DNA of 64,000 nucleotides from UBA11986 sp963734955 (GTDB taxonomy: Bacteria; Bacteroidota; Ignavibacteria; UBA10030; UBA6906): the NCBI GenBank assembly GCA_963734955.1, contig CAVTJO010000006.1, positions 372,001 through 436,000 of the forward strand, given 5' to 3'. Positions within the stretch are counted from its first letter, which is position 1, and each line of letters begins with the position of its first letter. A model generated the notes under the pieces. That model was given only the letters and a program-made list of their open reading frames with translations. It was not told the origin of the DNA and made no database searches. Below, piece after piece: positions 1 to 9,137 of the stretch. The translations under genes and the position numbers were made by a program.

Positions 1-194
1 TCAGTCTGGTGAGGCCGGGGGGACTCATCCTCATCGACAATGTTCTCTGGTCGGGGAAGGTTGTGGAGCCCGACATGCAGGATAAAGACACCGTGGCCAT
101 CCGGTCGTTCAATGACTATCTTAAGAATGATGAGCGCATCACGCTCAGCGTTATCCCGCTTGCAGACGGCCTCACTCTTGCCGTGAGGAATTGA
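1..194 (+). CDS. Class I SAM-dependent O-methyltransferase, C-terminal fragment
   Basis: Only the last 64 codons are present because the gene enters from the left edge of the window; the frame is open from base 3 and stops at TGA 192-194. The visible residues SLVRPGGLILIDNVLWSG are the strand-5/loop region of the caffeoyl-CoA/catechol O-methyltransferase-type family (Methyltransf_3, COG4122), where the Asp-Asn pair contributes to the metal and substrate site. The end, with a pattern like DGLTLAVRN, also fits the last beta strand of this family. A GTG at 9 is an internal Val codon, not a start. The substrate cannot be deduced. Confidence 0.8.
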   Translation, partial: SLVRPGGLILIDNVLWSGKVVEPDMQDKDTVAIRSFNDYLKNDERITLSVIPLADGLTLAVRN

Positions 195-333
195 TCTTGT
201 CGCTGCGGCAACCCGATTGTATTCCCATCGTTCTTGTTCCTTCGTTCTCTTTCGTAGCCACATTGCCGCTTCTCGAGAAGTCCATCATTCGAACAGGTAG
301 CTGTTGCGCCCCCGACCGACTTGTGAAAGTGTC

Positions 334-784
334 ATGTCCAGACTGAAGGATTGAACTCCCACACTAATTCCAATTCTCCACCCAGATCCCGGTTCGCATC
401 GGTGACATCAACTACGGCGGACATCTCGGCAATGATGCCCTTCTTTCCGTCCTTCAGGAAGCAAGAGTGCAGATGTTGCGTCAACATGGGTGGAACGAAC
501 TGGACGTTGACGGTGTTGGGCTCATCATGACCGACGCCGCCATTGTCTACAAGTCCGAGGCATTTTACGGAGATGTGCTGACAATAGAAATTGCGGTTGC
601 CGATTTTTCGTCTGCCGGCTGTGATGTCCTGTACAGGGTAACGAGCGCGAATTCCGGACGACTCATTGCGCAGGCGAAGACCGGAATTGCCTTCTTTGAT
701 TATTCCTCGAAGAAGATTGCTGCAATTCCTCCCAGGTTCATCACGGTGTTTCAACCTGACGGTCCACATGCTGCCGACACATAG
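334..784 (+). CDS. Acyl-CoA thioesterase, hotdog fold, with a disrupted 5' end
   Basis: The frame from 368 to TAG 782-784 encodes a single hotdog (4HBT) domain of about 138 residues. It carries the family's N-terminal active-site stretch RIGDINYGGHLGNDALL, so it should hydrolyse an acyl-CoA thioester, substrate unknown. That stretch has no start codon upstream in its frame: TAA lies at 365-367, and the first GTG (467) or ATG (473) would delete the active-site region. A likely original start is ATG 334 (MSRLK...). Removing one G at 347-349 would join it to IELPH in the downstream frame, but the TAA at 365 would remain. So the 5' end has a net +1 shift and a stop, either from sequence error or true decay. 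The 3' end overlaps trpF. Confidence 0.65.
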
Positions 785-1442
785 GCCGGGAATAAAGATC
801 TGCTGCATGGGGAGTCCTGACGAGGCACGTATGGCGATCAGGTATGGCGCATCTGCTGTGGGATTGGTCTCGGAGATGCCGAGTGGACCTGGTGTTATCT
901 CCGAAGAAACCATTGCTTCGATTGCTTCGGTCATCCCGCCGGGAATTGCATCGTTCCTGCTTACAAGCAAGCAGGACGCACAATCAATCATCGCTCAGCA
1001 GCGACGATGCAGGACGAACACAATTCAAATTGTTGACCGCGTTACGAGTGACGTTTACATGGACCTTCGACAGGCAATGCCCGGTGTTAAGTTGGTTCAG
1101 GTGATTCACGTGAGAGGCGATGATTCCGTAGCTGAGGCAAAGGCGATTGCCCCGTTGGTCGATGCGTTACTGCTGGATTCCGGCAACCCGACGCTCTCCG
1201 TAAAGGAACTCGGAGGGACGGGGCGAACTCACGACTGGCTCCTCAGTCGTGGAATTCGTGAAGCCGTTGGTATCCCTGTCTTCCTCGCCGGAGGTCTGAA
1301 CGCCGGAAATGTCGCACGTGCCATCGCCGAGGTCGGGCCGTTTGCAGTGGATGTGTGCAGCGGTGTGAGGACGAACGGTTTGCTTGATGAGGTGAAATTG
1401 TCGGCTTTCTGCGATGCCGTTCATTCGACGATCCGAGCCTGA
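768..1442 (+). CDS. trpF: Phosphoribosylanthranilate isomerase
   Basis: A TIM-barrel protein of 224 residues, the usual size for TrpF, which converts N-(5-phosphoribosyl)anthranilate to the carboxyphenylamino-deoxyribulose phosphate in tryptophan synthesis. The catalytic Cys is in IKICCMGS near the N terminus (most TrpF have KICG), and the general-acid Asp is in ALLLDSG. The phosphate-binding loops GGTGRTHDW and FLAGGLNAGN are intact. ATG 768 is chosen because the longer upstream extension has no family similarity and runs through the thioesterase. The gene overlaps the thioesterase end by 17 bases and lies 5 bases before lspA. No other trp gene is nearby, so its role in tryptophan synthesis is inferred from family alone. 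Confidence 0.85.
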   Translation: MLPTHRPGIKICCMGSPDEARMAIRYGASAVGLVSEMPSGPGVISEETIASIASVIPPGIASFLLTSKQDAQSIIAQQRRCRTNTIQIVDRVTSDVYMDLRQAMPGVKLVQVIHVRGDDSVAEAKAIAPLVDALLLDSGNPTLSVKELGGTGRTHDWLLSRGIREAVGIPVFLAGGLNAGNVARAIAEVGPFAVDVCSGVRTNGLLDEVKLSAFCDAVHSTIRA

Positions 1443-1447
1443 TTCTT

Positions 1448-1999
1448 ATGAAGACCTCATCCAGGATACTGACTGTGTTGACGGTGCTTGTCCTCTCCAT
1501 CGGCTGCGATCAGTTGTTGAAGCAGGTTGCAGGAGCCTTCCTGCGATACTCTCCGCCCATCTCCATCTTCAACGACTTTATCCTTCTTCAGTATGCCGAA
1601 AACAAGGGAGTGATGCTGAGCATCGGGGCTGCGCTTTCACCCGAAGCACGATTTTGGATCTTCATCGTCGCAGTTGGTCTTCTCCTGATGGCCCTGCTGG
1701 TGTATATATTGGTCAGTAAGGAATTGGATCGCATGCAGGCTGTCGCATGGACCTTGATAGTGTCAGGAGGTTTTGGAAACCTTATCGATCGGGTGATGAG
1801 GCATGGAGTGGTGATCGATTTTGTGAGTGTTGGATTTAGTATGATCCGGACGGCGGTGTTCAACCTCGCCGATGTTCTGGTGTTTGCAGGGGTGTTCTTC
1901 CTTCTGATTCATGGACGCAAGCGAAGGGGTGATCCTCCGGAAATAATCGGGGAGAAACCGGCGACAGGTGGCAAACCCCAGGCTATTGAACCGATTTGA
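1448..1999 (+). CDS. lspA: Lipoprotein signal peptidase II
   Basis: A 183-residue inner-membrane aspartyl protease that removes the signal peptide of prolipoproteins after lipid addition. Four transmembrane helices can be seen. The conserved blocks are CDQLLKQ (helix 1), ENKGVMLS (usually NxGAAFS, so this block is divergent), SGGFGNLIDR, VVIDF and FNLADV. The Asp of VVIDF and the Asp of FNLAD are the catalytic dyad of the family. A charged tail of about 25 residues follows the last helix. ATG 1448 follows trpF by 5 bases, so the two genes are probably cotranscribed. The 3' end overlaps the convergent phosphatase gene by 17 bases. Several predicted lipoproteins in this window (9138, 27897) would be its substrates. 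Confidence 0.92.
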   Translation: MKTSSRILTVLTVLVLSIGCDQLLKQVAGAFLRYSPPISIFNDFILLQYAENKGVMLSIGAALSPEARFWIFIVAVGLLLMALLVYILVSKELDRMQAVAWTLIVSGGFGNLIDRVMRHGVVIDFVSVGFSMIRTAVFNLADVLVFAGVFFLLIHGRKRRGDPPEIIGEKPATGGKPQAIEPI

Positions 2000-4775
2000 C
2001 TACAACCACTGTCTGGTCATCGTGTTGATGCGCCTCGCCGGCGAAGCTCTTCACTTCCATGATCACCTTGTCCCGGATCGATAGCGCAGATTGTGTGGAA
2101 TTCCCTTCAAGAATCTCCAACACCCTTTCCTCTCCGAACTCATCTCCGGAAAGTTGTTGTCCCTCCGTAATCCCGTCGGTGACAAAAACAAATATGTCAC
2201 CGGAACCGAAACTGATCTCTCGCTCCTCCAGCTCCTTTGCGAATAACTCTTCCGGTGAAAGGCCGAGCCCGAGTCCCTTGGGCGTGATCTTCACCGCGCA
2301 TTTGGTGGCAGCGTTGAAGTGAAACAACGGCAGGTGTCCTGCCCGGGCCAGGATGAGTTGCTTCCTGTCCATGTCAAATGCGGCGCCCATCGCGGTGACG
2401 AAGGATCGCTTCTCGAGATCTTTGCAGAGGAGATGATTTGCACGGATGAAGAGTTCGCGTGGCAGGAGTCCGAAGCCGTGCAGGGAACGAAGGATTCCCT
2501 GAACCTTGGACATATAGAGTGCCGCTGATGTCCCCTTCCCGCTGACATCCCCCACAATCACGGTAAGTTTTGCGGGGTCACCGTTCAGGTAATCGAAGTA
2601 ATCACCGCCGACCTCAAGCGCCGGAATGGAAATGCCTGCAATATCAAGTCCGTGTATCTCAGGGGTTGATTGGGGCAGTGATTCGAGTTGTATCTTTCGT
2701 GCGATTGCAAGTTCGTGCTTCATCCGCTCCTGTTCTGCCAGTTCTTCATAGAGGAATGCATTCTCAATTGCAACAGATGCCTGCTTCGCAACAGAGCCGA
2801 GAAACTCGAGGTCTTCATTCTGGAAAAGCGCCTCGGACTTCTTCTCCCCGATCAATAATGCCCCGACCAGCTTCTCTTTCGATCGGATGGGGATTACGAA
2901 ATGGAATTCCTGTTGACGGAATCTCTCCTTCAGCGATGCCGGCAAGTAGTCAACTCCCACCTCTCTGGTGAATTGTTTCAAGCCATCAACAAGGGCGTCA
3001 TCAATTGTCACGCAAAACTCCATCCAGGTGTTCCCGTCAAACCCATGCGCTTCATGGCAACAACACGCCGACTGATCACGGAAAAAGAGAACCCCCGCTT
3101 TCTTGAGTTGCATCAGTGACGCGAGCTTTTCCACGATCTCCCGGGCCAGACCGTTCATATTCAGCGTGGTGGACATGACATCGGCGAGCTCACTCGACGC
3201 ACGCCGGTAGTCGTAGCGGGCGCGGTAAAACTTGCGGGCAATCAACCGATCTCCTGCCCTGTATACCCGTGCAAGGGTCAGGAACGACCCAAGCACGATG
3301 GCTGCCAGGAACCCCTTCTCGATGATGGATTGCTCGCGGTCAGACGTTGGGGTATCGACCAACTCAATCGACTGCCCCGTGAACCGAATGTACGGGAGAT
3401 CCAGTTTCACCTGCACCAGCCATGAGATCAAACCCATAAACGCGATTATCGAGACCACCGTCCACAGGACGGAAACCATTGAATACTGCACCGTGCGTCG
3501 TATCCGTAGCGTCAGGTTGAACAGCCGGTAGCGACCGACGGTGATCAGGTAGGAGATCGGGAGAATCAGCAACACCAGACTGTAAATGGTCAGCCACTTG
3601 AAGACCTCAACGCCACCTAATCTCGGGACAAGCAGTCCGAATGCAAGCGATGCCGCCCCAATCCCGAGGCCGGACCATTTGATGAGTCTGTTCATAGTCT
3701 TGTAATCCGGTGGACACCCCTTTCGGAAGAACACAGGCACAAGGAACGCGTAAGCGCCATTGCCAATCAACAGAGCCGCGGGTCCCCACCCGGGCAGAAA
3801 TCGGGATCCTATGAATCCCGTAAGAGCCAGAGCGTAGCCGCCGATACGTATCCACCTGCGTTGAAGCAAATCCGGGCGCTCCTTTGGAAAGTAATGGGTG
3901 GCATGCAGAAAGAGAGGGAATGCCACGTAAAGCGAAAGAGGCAAGCTCACATTTCTGATTGTCGTGAAGAGTTGGGAGTCCAACCCACGATTGACGATTG
4001 CTATCACCATGAAGTAACCCAACGCAAGGAGGAACAACCCTGCCAGTCGTGCGCCCGCAAATTCCGGCCGGGACTCTGCCAGGAAGGTGCCAACCCCGAT
4101 ATAGCACAAGCCCGCGATAATGAACATCAGGAAGGCGAACTGAATGCCAAACGACGCCAGTGTCACATGCAGGGTAAGGGCTTGTCCGCTGCGGAGAATG
4201 TCGTAGTCGATCGTCTTGCCGATCTGTCCGCTCCTCAGAATGCTGTCGGCCTGGGCAACGTTGCTAAACGTCTGACCATTAATACGCGTGATAAGATCGC
4301 CCACTTTCATCCCGGCACGGTCGGAGGCTCCTCCGTCCGTCACGTTGGTTACCCATGCGGTTGGCTGCTGTGTCCGAACATCCTCGGAAGACATCACCGA
4401 CTTCCTTAGTCTGTAGAGGTAGGTCCGATTCTCCTCGGGGCGTAATACCGAGATTGTTACGAGTGATGTATCGGAGAGGCTGCGAATGTACTCCTGCGCC
4501 TTTTGGAGCGAAGGGAAGGATTTTCCGTTGACCTCAGTCGGCATATCTCCGAAGCGGAGAGAATCCGGGACCCACATCTTGGTATCCTTATCGAGCCGCT
4601 CGGCTTGCTTCGCCCTGGTATAGTACACATTGGAGGGAGGATCCTGAAAGATATTCTCATCCGTTGGGGACTTGCCGAACATGTAGATGTCGATTGAGGC
4701 AAACGCAAGAAGAACGGCGGCCAGAATGCCGAACAGTATTCGGAAGAGTTGGGGACGATTGTCGAAATAGTTCAT
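1983..4775 (-). CDS. Membrane PDZ-GAF-SpoIIE (PP2C) serine phosphatase
   Basis: A 930-residue multidomain signalling protein. Residues 11-32 are a first membrane segment, 125-205 a PDZ domain expected to face the periplasm (GASDRAGMKVGDLI), and 210-450 a block of about seven further membrane helices. Residues 535-675 form a GAF domain, 676-700 a helical linker, and 700-928 a SpoIIE/PP2C phosphatase. Metal-binding acidic residues are in EVGGDYFDY, VGDVSGKG, FVTDGITEG and HDDQTVVVV. Such phosphatases normally dephosphorylate anti-anti-sigma factors or similar serine phosphoproteins; no partner is encoded nearby. A PDZ sensor plus GAF on one chain suggests coupling of an envelope signal to a cytosolic output (inference). 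It is transcribed away from lysS and overlaps lspA tail to tail. Confidence 0.85.
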   Translation of the reverse strand: MNYFDNRPQLFRILFGILAAVLLAFASIDIYMFGKSPTDENIFQDPPSNVYYTRAKQAERLDKDTKMWVPDSLRFGDMPTEVNGKSFPSLQKAQEYIRSLSDTSLVTISVLRPEENRTYLYRLRKSVMSSEDVRTQQPTAWVTNVTDGGASDRAGMKVGDLITRINGQTFSNVAQADSILRSGQIGKTIDYDILRSGQALTLHVTLASFGIQFAFLMFIIAGLCYIGVGTFLAESRPEFAGARLAGLFLLALGYFMVIAIVNRGLDSQLFTTIRNVSLPLSLYVAFPLFLHATHYFPKERPDLLQRRWIRIGGYALALTGFIGSRFLPGWGPAALLIGNGAYAFLVPVFFRKGCPPDYKTMNRLIKWSGLGIGAASLAFGLLVPRLGGVEVFKWLTIYSLVLLILPISYLITVGRYRLFNLTLRIRRTVQYSMVSVLWTVVSIIAFMGLISWLVQVKLDLPYIRFTGQSIELVDTPTSDREQSIIEKGFLAAIVLGSFLTLARVYRAGDRLIARKFYRARYDYRRASSELADVMSTTLNMNGLAREIVEKLASLMQLKKAGVLFFRDQSACCCHEAHGFDGNTWMEFCVTIDDALVDGLKQFTREVGVDYLPASLKERFRQQEFHFVIPIRSKEKLVGALLIGEKKSEALFQNEDLEFLGSVAKQASVAIENAFLYEELAEQERMKHELAIARKIQLESLPQSTPEIHGLDIAGISIPALEVGGDYFDYLNGDPAKLTVIVGDVSGKGTSAALYMSKVQGILRSLHGFGLLPRELFIRANHLLCKDLEKRSFVTAMGAAFDMDRKQLILARAGHLPLFHFNAATKCAVKITPKGLGLGLSPEELFAKELEEREISFGSGDIFVFVTDGITEGQQLSGDEFGEERVLEILEGNSTQSALSIRDKVIMEVKSFAGEAHQHDDQTVVVVKSVQ

Positions 4776-4913
4776 GATTGTCTCTTGATGAGGGATCTAT
4801 AAAGAGTGTACGATGTTTCTTTGGTATCTGTTGCGACAAGGTTGAAGCAAGTTAGCATACTGAAATCTTCAGAGAATTGTAAGAGCGACGGATACTTGAC
4901 TCCTCGTCAGTCC

Positions 4914-4942
4914 TTGCTTCTCTTCTGCATTCTCCATATTTT
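4914..4942 (+). promoter_or_regulatory. Probable sigma-70-type promoter of lysS
   Basis: TTGCTT at 4914-4919, a 17-base spacer, then TATTTT at 4937-4942. It lies about 75 bases before the preferred lysS start and downstream of the longest possible open frame, which argues against starts such as 4806. The same 17-base spacing recurs at other promoters in this window. Confidence 0.5.
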
Positions 4943-5015
4943 GCATGCAGTTAGGCGTGTCCCGCTCCTCTCGGACATTGAGAGTTGGGGGAAACTCCCA
5001 CCAATCGGAGATCCC

Positions 5016-6527
5016 TTGGAAGTAAAATCAGACCAGCTTGAGCTGAACGATCAGATGGCGCGTCGCAGAGAAGAGCTTGAGGCGCTCCGGAAGCTCGGTA
5101 TCAACCCATATCCCTACTCATTTGACCGGACAGCATATTCGCAGGAGATCCTCGCGTCGTTCAAGGACGATGCACCCCAGCACATAGTTGCTGTTGCCGG
5201 TCGGATACTTTCTCTGCGAAAGATGGGGAAGGCGTCGTTCTGTCACATCACGGATTCGCAGGGCAGGATTCAGGTCTATCTGAGGAAGGATGATCTCGGT
5301 CCGGTCTATGACGCGTTCCGGCTCCTGGACATTGGCGACATCATCGGTGTTGAGGGTTTCGTTTTCCGGACGAAGATGGGGGAGATATCCATCCATGCTC
5401 AAAAGCTGGAGCTCTTGTCGAAATCGCTGAGGCCGCTTCCCATCGCCAAGGAAACAAAAGATGAGCAGGGGAATGTCGTCGTTCATGATCCGTTTTCCGA
5501 CAAGGAACTGCGCTACCGTCAGCGGTACGTGGATTTGGTTGTGAGCCCGCATGTGAAGGAAGTGTTTGTCAAGAGAGCGAAAATCATCTCCAGCATCAGG
5601 AGCTACTTTGACGAACTCGGGTTTCTGGAGGTTGAGACGCCAATCTTGCAGCCGCAATACGGGGGAGCATTTGCCCGGCCGTTCATCACACACCATAATG
5701 CCCTTGACGTCGATCTCTATCTCCGCATAGCGAACGAGCTATACCTGAAGCGTCTCATCGTTGGCGGGTTTGATGGTGTGTACGAGTTTGCGAAGGACTT
5801 CCGCAACGAGGGGATGGACCGGACGCATAATCCTGAATTCACCATGCTGGAAGTGTATGTTGCGTTCAGAGACTACGTCTGGATGATGGAGATGGTCGAG
5901 CAAATGATCAGCAAAGTGGCAATGGCGATCAACGGCTCAACGAAGGTGAGCCTTGGCAGGAATGTGATTGACTTTGCGCCTCCGTGGAAACGCATCACGA
6001 TGTTTGATGCCATAAAGGAACACACTGGCCGGGATCTACGAGGCAGGTCGGAGAGCGAGATGCGCCAGGCGGCAAAAGAGATGCACGTCGAAGTCCCCCT
6101 TGGTGAAGGCACCGGTGCGATTGTCGATGAGATCTTCAGCGCGAAGGTTGAGCATCATCTCGTACAACCCACGTTCCTTACGGACTATCCGGTTGAGATG
6201 TCTCCCCTTGCAAAGCGTCATAGGAGCGAGGCTGGGTTGGTGGAACGGTTTGAGGCTATCGTCAATGGTCAGGAAATCTGCAATGCGTTCAGTGAGCTCA
6301 ACGACCCGCTTGATCAGCGGGCGCGGTTCGAGGAACAGATGCGCGCCCGTGCCCGCGGTCAGGAAGAGGTCCAGCCGCTTGATGAAGATTTTCTTCGCGC
6401 TCTGGAATACGGCATGCCGCCCACTGCCGGCCTTGGCGTTGGTATCGATAGGCTGACAATGCTTCTCACCGGGCAGGAATCAATCCGCGATGTCCTCTTC
6501 TTCCCACAAATGAAACCGGAAAAATAG
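5016..6527 (+). CDS. lysS: Lysyl-tRNA synthetase, class II
   Basis: Charges tRNA-Lys with lysine in the cytosol. It has the N-terminal OB-fold anticodon-binding domain (about residues 55-165, with RMGKASFCHI) and the class II catalytic core. Motif 1 contains RQRYVDLVV, motif 2 FRNEGMDRTHNPEFT, and motif 3 GLGVGIDRLTM. The TTG start at 5016 gives 503 residues, a normal LysS length, and follows GGAG at 5007-5010. ATG 5055 is the alternative. The frame stays open upstream to 4806, but that extension has no family similarity and precedes the probable promoter. A TonB-dependent receptor gene follows 21 bases downstream. Confidence 0.93.
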   Translation: MEVKSDQLELNDQMARRREELEALRKLGINPYPYSFDRTAYSQEILASFKDDAPQHIVAVAGRILSLRKMGKASFCHITDSQGRIQVYLRKDDLGPVYDAFRLLDIGDIIGVEGFVFRTKMGEISIHAQKLELLSKSLRPLPIAKETKDEQGNVVVHDPFSDKELRYRQRYVDLVVSPHVKEVFVKRAKIISSIRSYFDELGFLEVETPILQPQYGGAFARPFITHHNALDVDLYLRIANELYLKRLIVGGFDGVYEFAKDFRNEGMDRTHNPEFTMLEVYVAFRDYVWMMEMVEQMISKVAMAINGSTKVSLGRNVIDFAPPWKRITMFDAIKEHTGRDLRGRSESEMRQAAKEMHVEVPLGEGTGAIVDEIFSAKVEHHLVQPTFLTDYPVEMSPLAKRHRSEAGLVERFEAIVNGQEICNAFSELNDPLDQRARFEEQMRARARGQEEVQPLDEDFLRALEYGMPPTAGLGVGIDRLTMLLTGQESIRDVLFFPQMKPEK

Positions 6528-6548
6528 ATTTTTTGCGTCCATAAACCG

Positions 6549-9131
6549 ATGCGTCTGTTGATCCATCCGTTGGATCTCTTCCTGCCCTCGCTTGCCCGGG
6601 CTCTCAAAGAGAGTCGGCTTTTGTGGTTTTATCCAGTTGCTGTGATTTGCTCAAACCCCGCCTTGTCGTTCGCTGGCACGAACGGCATTCTCGAAGGCAG
6701 ACTTACGAACAAGACCTCCGGCGAGCCCTTGCCCGGAGTCACCGTGTACATTGCGGCAACGCAGCGGGGAGGAGCGACGAATGCTTCCGGCAAATACGAA
6801 ATCCAGAACATCCGCGCAGGTACCTATGAGGTGCGGTTCAGCCACGTGGGATTCCAGACGTACGTGGTCAGGAATGTGACAATCAATCCCGACCTTCGTA
6901 CCAGACTCAACGTTCAGCTTCTCCAGTCCGACATCCAGCTTGATGAAGTGGTTGTGCAGGAGGAGAAGCCTCTCATCCAGAGGGATGTTACGGGAACGAC
7001 ATACATCGTGACAAGCCAGGATGCCATCCTTCTTCCGCTTGATAATGTTGTGGACGTTGTGAGAACCAAGCCCGGGGTTACGCTTGAAGGCAACATACGC
7101 GGCGGAAAGACTACCGAAGTTGCCTACCTTATCGATGGACTTCCTGTGCAGGATGCGCTCAGCGGCACATTCAAAGCGAGTCTGCCAAACAGTTCAGTCC
7201 TCGCACTGAGTGTGTACACAGGCGGTTTCGAGCCGGAATACGGGAACGCACTTTCCGGGGTGGTTAACATCGTCACCAAGACCGGGACGAACGATCATCG
7301 CTTCATTGCAAGGGCGGCAAAGGATAATCTCTTCGGTGGAACGCAGGTGAGCAAGACGAATGAGTTCGAGTTCTCCGGAGGTGGTCCAATTGCAGAACAA
7401 CGGGCTTACTACACTGCTTCGATCAATGGCAACCTCACCGACACGCGGTGGTGGCAGGACTTCCGGCAATTTTTCCGGAGCCCCATTGACAAAACTGTGA
7501 ACGGGTTCGGAAAAGTCGATTACCTGTTCTCTCCGACGCTCCGGGTGGGCGCTCAAATATTATACTCCTACCATGATTGGCGCGACTACGAATTCAACTG
7601 GCGCTTCAACCTCGCCGGCTTGCCGCCCGAACGCCGTACAGCGGATCGCATCGCCACTATTCTTACTCATACCGTTTCGGAGTCGTTCTTCTACACCGCC
7701 AGCCTGAGCCGCTTTCATCTCTCATCGAGGATCGGATCGGGGTCGAAAGAGGAGGTGGCCAACAGTACTCCTTACCAGTATGATTTCTTTCTGCGCTATA
7801 TCATCGCCGGTCAACGGGCGTTATGGAGCCAGACGGTACAGAACAACTACACCGGCCGTTTTGATGGAACCTGGAAGCCCGCGAGCGAGCATCTAATGAA
7901 GTTCGGCGGAGAGATTACCTACTACGGCGTCACCTCAGACCTCGTGAAGTATGAACCCCGGAAGACATACTTTGGCAAACCGCTGGTCGACGAACCACTG
8001 CTCAACTTCAGCTCGGCGTATTCGTATCACCCCACGGCGGGCGCCATGTACGTTCAGGACAAAATGGATTTTCGCAATGAGGGGCTGTTACTCAATGTTG
8101 GTTTGAGATATGACTTCCTGGATCCAACAGCAAGTCGGCCTGCCATAGAAGCAATCCCGGTGAGTGACACAGCCTATACCTTCAATGTGAAGTCAACAAC
8201 GAAAGCAAGTCTCAAGCAGCAGTTCAGCCCGCGGCTGGGTGCTGCCATTCAGGTGGCGGAGAACGGATACTTCTTTGTGAACTTTGGGTGGTATTTTCAG
8301 TATCCTCTCTTCGACTATCTGTACTCTGGCCTCGACCGGGTTGGTATCCAGAAAGGAGTCGGGGCACTGACAGGGAACCCGGACCTTGAACCCGAAAGGA
8401 CGAAGTCGTTCGAGTTAAGCCTGAAGTACAGTTTCCCTCATGAACTCGTCGGGTCGATCACTTACTTCAAGAAGGAAACGACAAATCAAATTGATACCAA
8501 GACATTCATTCCCGCCGACAGCAAACTTGCGGGGACATACGGGTTTGCTGAGTTTGTGAACAACCCATACGGGCAGACATCCGGACTAGAGATTGTTCTC
8601 TCCAGAGAACGGGGTGCCTGGCTTACCGGAGAATTTTCGTATACGTATATGACGACCGAAGGCGTGAGCGGCGGCGCGTACGATGGATACTACATCGCAC
8701 AATACGGCCTTCCGCCTTCTCAACGAGTATTCCCTTTGAGCTGGGATCAGAAGCACACGTTCAAAATTGCCGCGACCGTTTCGACCCCACAGGAGCTTGA
8801 CTGCACCGTGTTGGCCGAATACCACACTGGAAGGCCGTACACAAACTATCCCACCAGCACCGGTTTTGGAAAAATTGACGGCGGCGCTTTCTTTCAGAAC
8901 AATGCCCGCATGCCGGCGTACTATAATATTGATGTCAAGCTCCTGAAGTATTTCGGTATGCCGTGGCGTGAGGGCTCCCGGCTCACGCTGTATCTGGATG
9001 TACGAAACCTGCTCAACAAGTGGAATGTGAAGTGGATGGATTCGAACGGAATTGAGGGAGGGGAATTGCATGATCCATCCGCGTTCTATCCTGGAAGGCG
9101 AACCACGCTTGGCGTCCAAGCAGAATTCTGA
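6549..9131 (+). CDS. TonB-dependent outer-membrane receptor with carboxypeptidase-like domain
   Basis: An 860-residue SusC/CirA-like receptor. A signal peptide (hydrophobic stretch LLWFYPVAVIC ending near SFA) precedes a CarboxypepD_reg-like beta-sandwich at about residues 47-130 (GRLTNKTSGEPLPGVTVY, GGATNASGKYEI). The plug follows at about 135-245, with YLIDGLPVQD and EYGNALSGVVNIVTKTG. The rest is a 22-strand barrel whose last strand ends in aromatic F (TTLGVQAEF). Such proteins import large or scarce substrates using TonB energy; the substrate is not evident. The downstream lipoprotein gene begins 7 bases after the stop and is probably cotranscribed, as for SusC/SusD-like pairs, although that lipoprotein does not resemble SusD. 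Confidence 0.88.
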   Translation: MRLLIHPLDLFLPSLARALKESRLLWFYPVAVICSNPALSFAGTNGILEGRLTNKTSGEPLPGVTVYIAATQRGGATNASGKYEIQNIRAGTYEVRFSHVGFQTYVVRNVTINPDLRTRLNVQLLQSDIQLDEVVVQEEKPLIQRDVTGTTYIVTSQDAILLPLDNVVDVVRTKPGVTLEGNIRGGKTTEVAYLIDGLPVQDALSGTFKASLPNSSVLALSVYTGGFEPEYGNALSGVVNIVTKTGTNDHRFIARAAKDNLFGGTQVSKTNEFEFSGGGPIAEQRAYYTASINGNLTDTRWWQDFRQFFRSPIDKTVNGFGKVDYLFSPTLRVGAQILYSYHDWRDYEFNWRFNLAGLPPERRTADRIATILTHTVSESFFYTASLSRFHLSSRIGSGSKEEVANSTPYQYDFFLRYIIAGQRALWSQTVQNNYTGRFDGTWKPASEHLMKFGGEITYYGVTSDLVKYEPRKTYFGKPLVDEPLLNFSSAYSYHPTAGAMYVQDKMDFRNEGLLLNVGLRYDFLDPTASRPAIEAIPVSDTAYTFNVKSTTKASLKQQFSPRLGAAIQVAENGYFFVNFGWYFQYPLFDYLYSGLDRVGIQKGVGALTGNPDLEPERTKSFELSLKYSFPHELVGSITYFKKETTNQIDTKTFIPADSKLAGTYGFAEFVNNPYGQTSGLEIVLSRERGAWLTGEFSYTYMTTEGVSGGAYDGYYIAQYGLPPSQRVFPLSWDQKHTFKIAATVSTPQELDCTVLAEYHTGRPYTNYPTSTGFGKIDGGAFFQNNARMPAYYNIDVKLLKYFGMPWREGSRLTLYLDVRNLLNKWNVKWMDSNGIEGGELHDPSAFYPGRRTTLGVQAEF

Positions 9132-9137
9132 AAACAA

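Noticed and set aside
332..991. 219-codon minus-strand open frame over the thioesterase and trpF
   Set aside because: Both plus-strand genes have clear family motifs; the minus frame has none.
4806..5015. Upstream extension of the lysS frame
   Set aside because: It would add about 70 residues unlike LysS and lies upstream of the TTGCTT-N17-TATTTT promoter.
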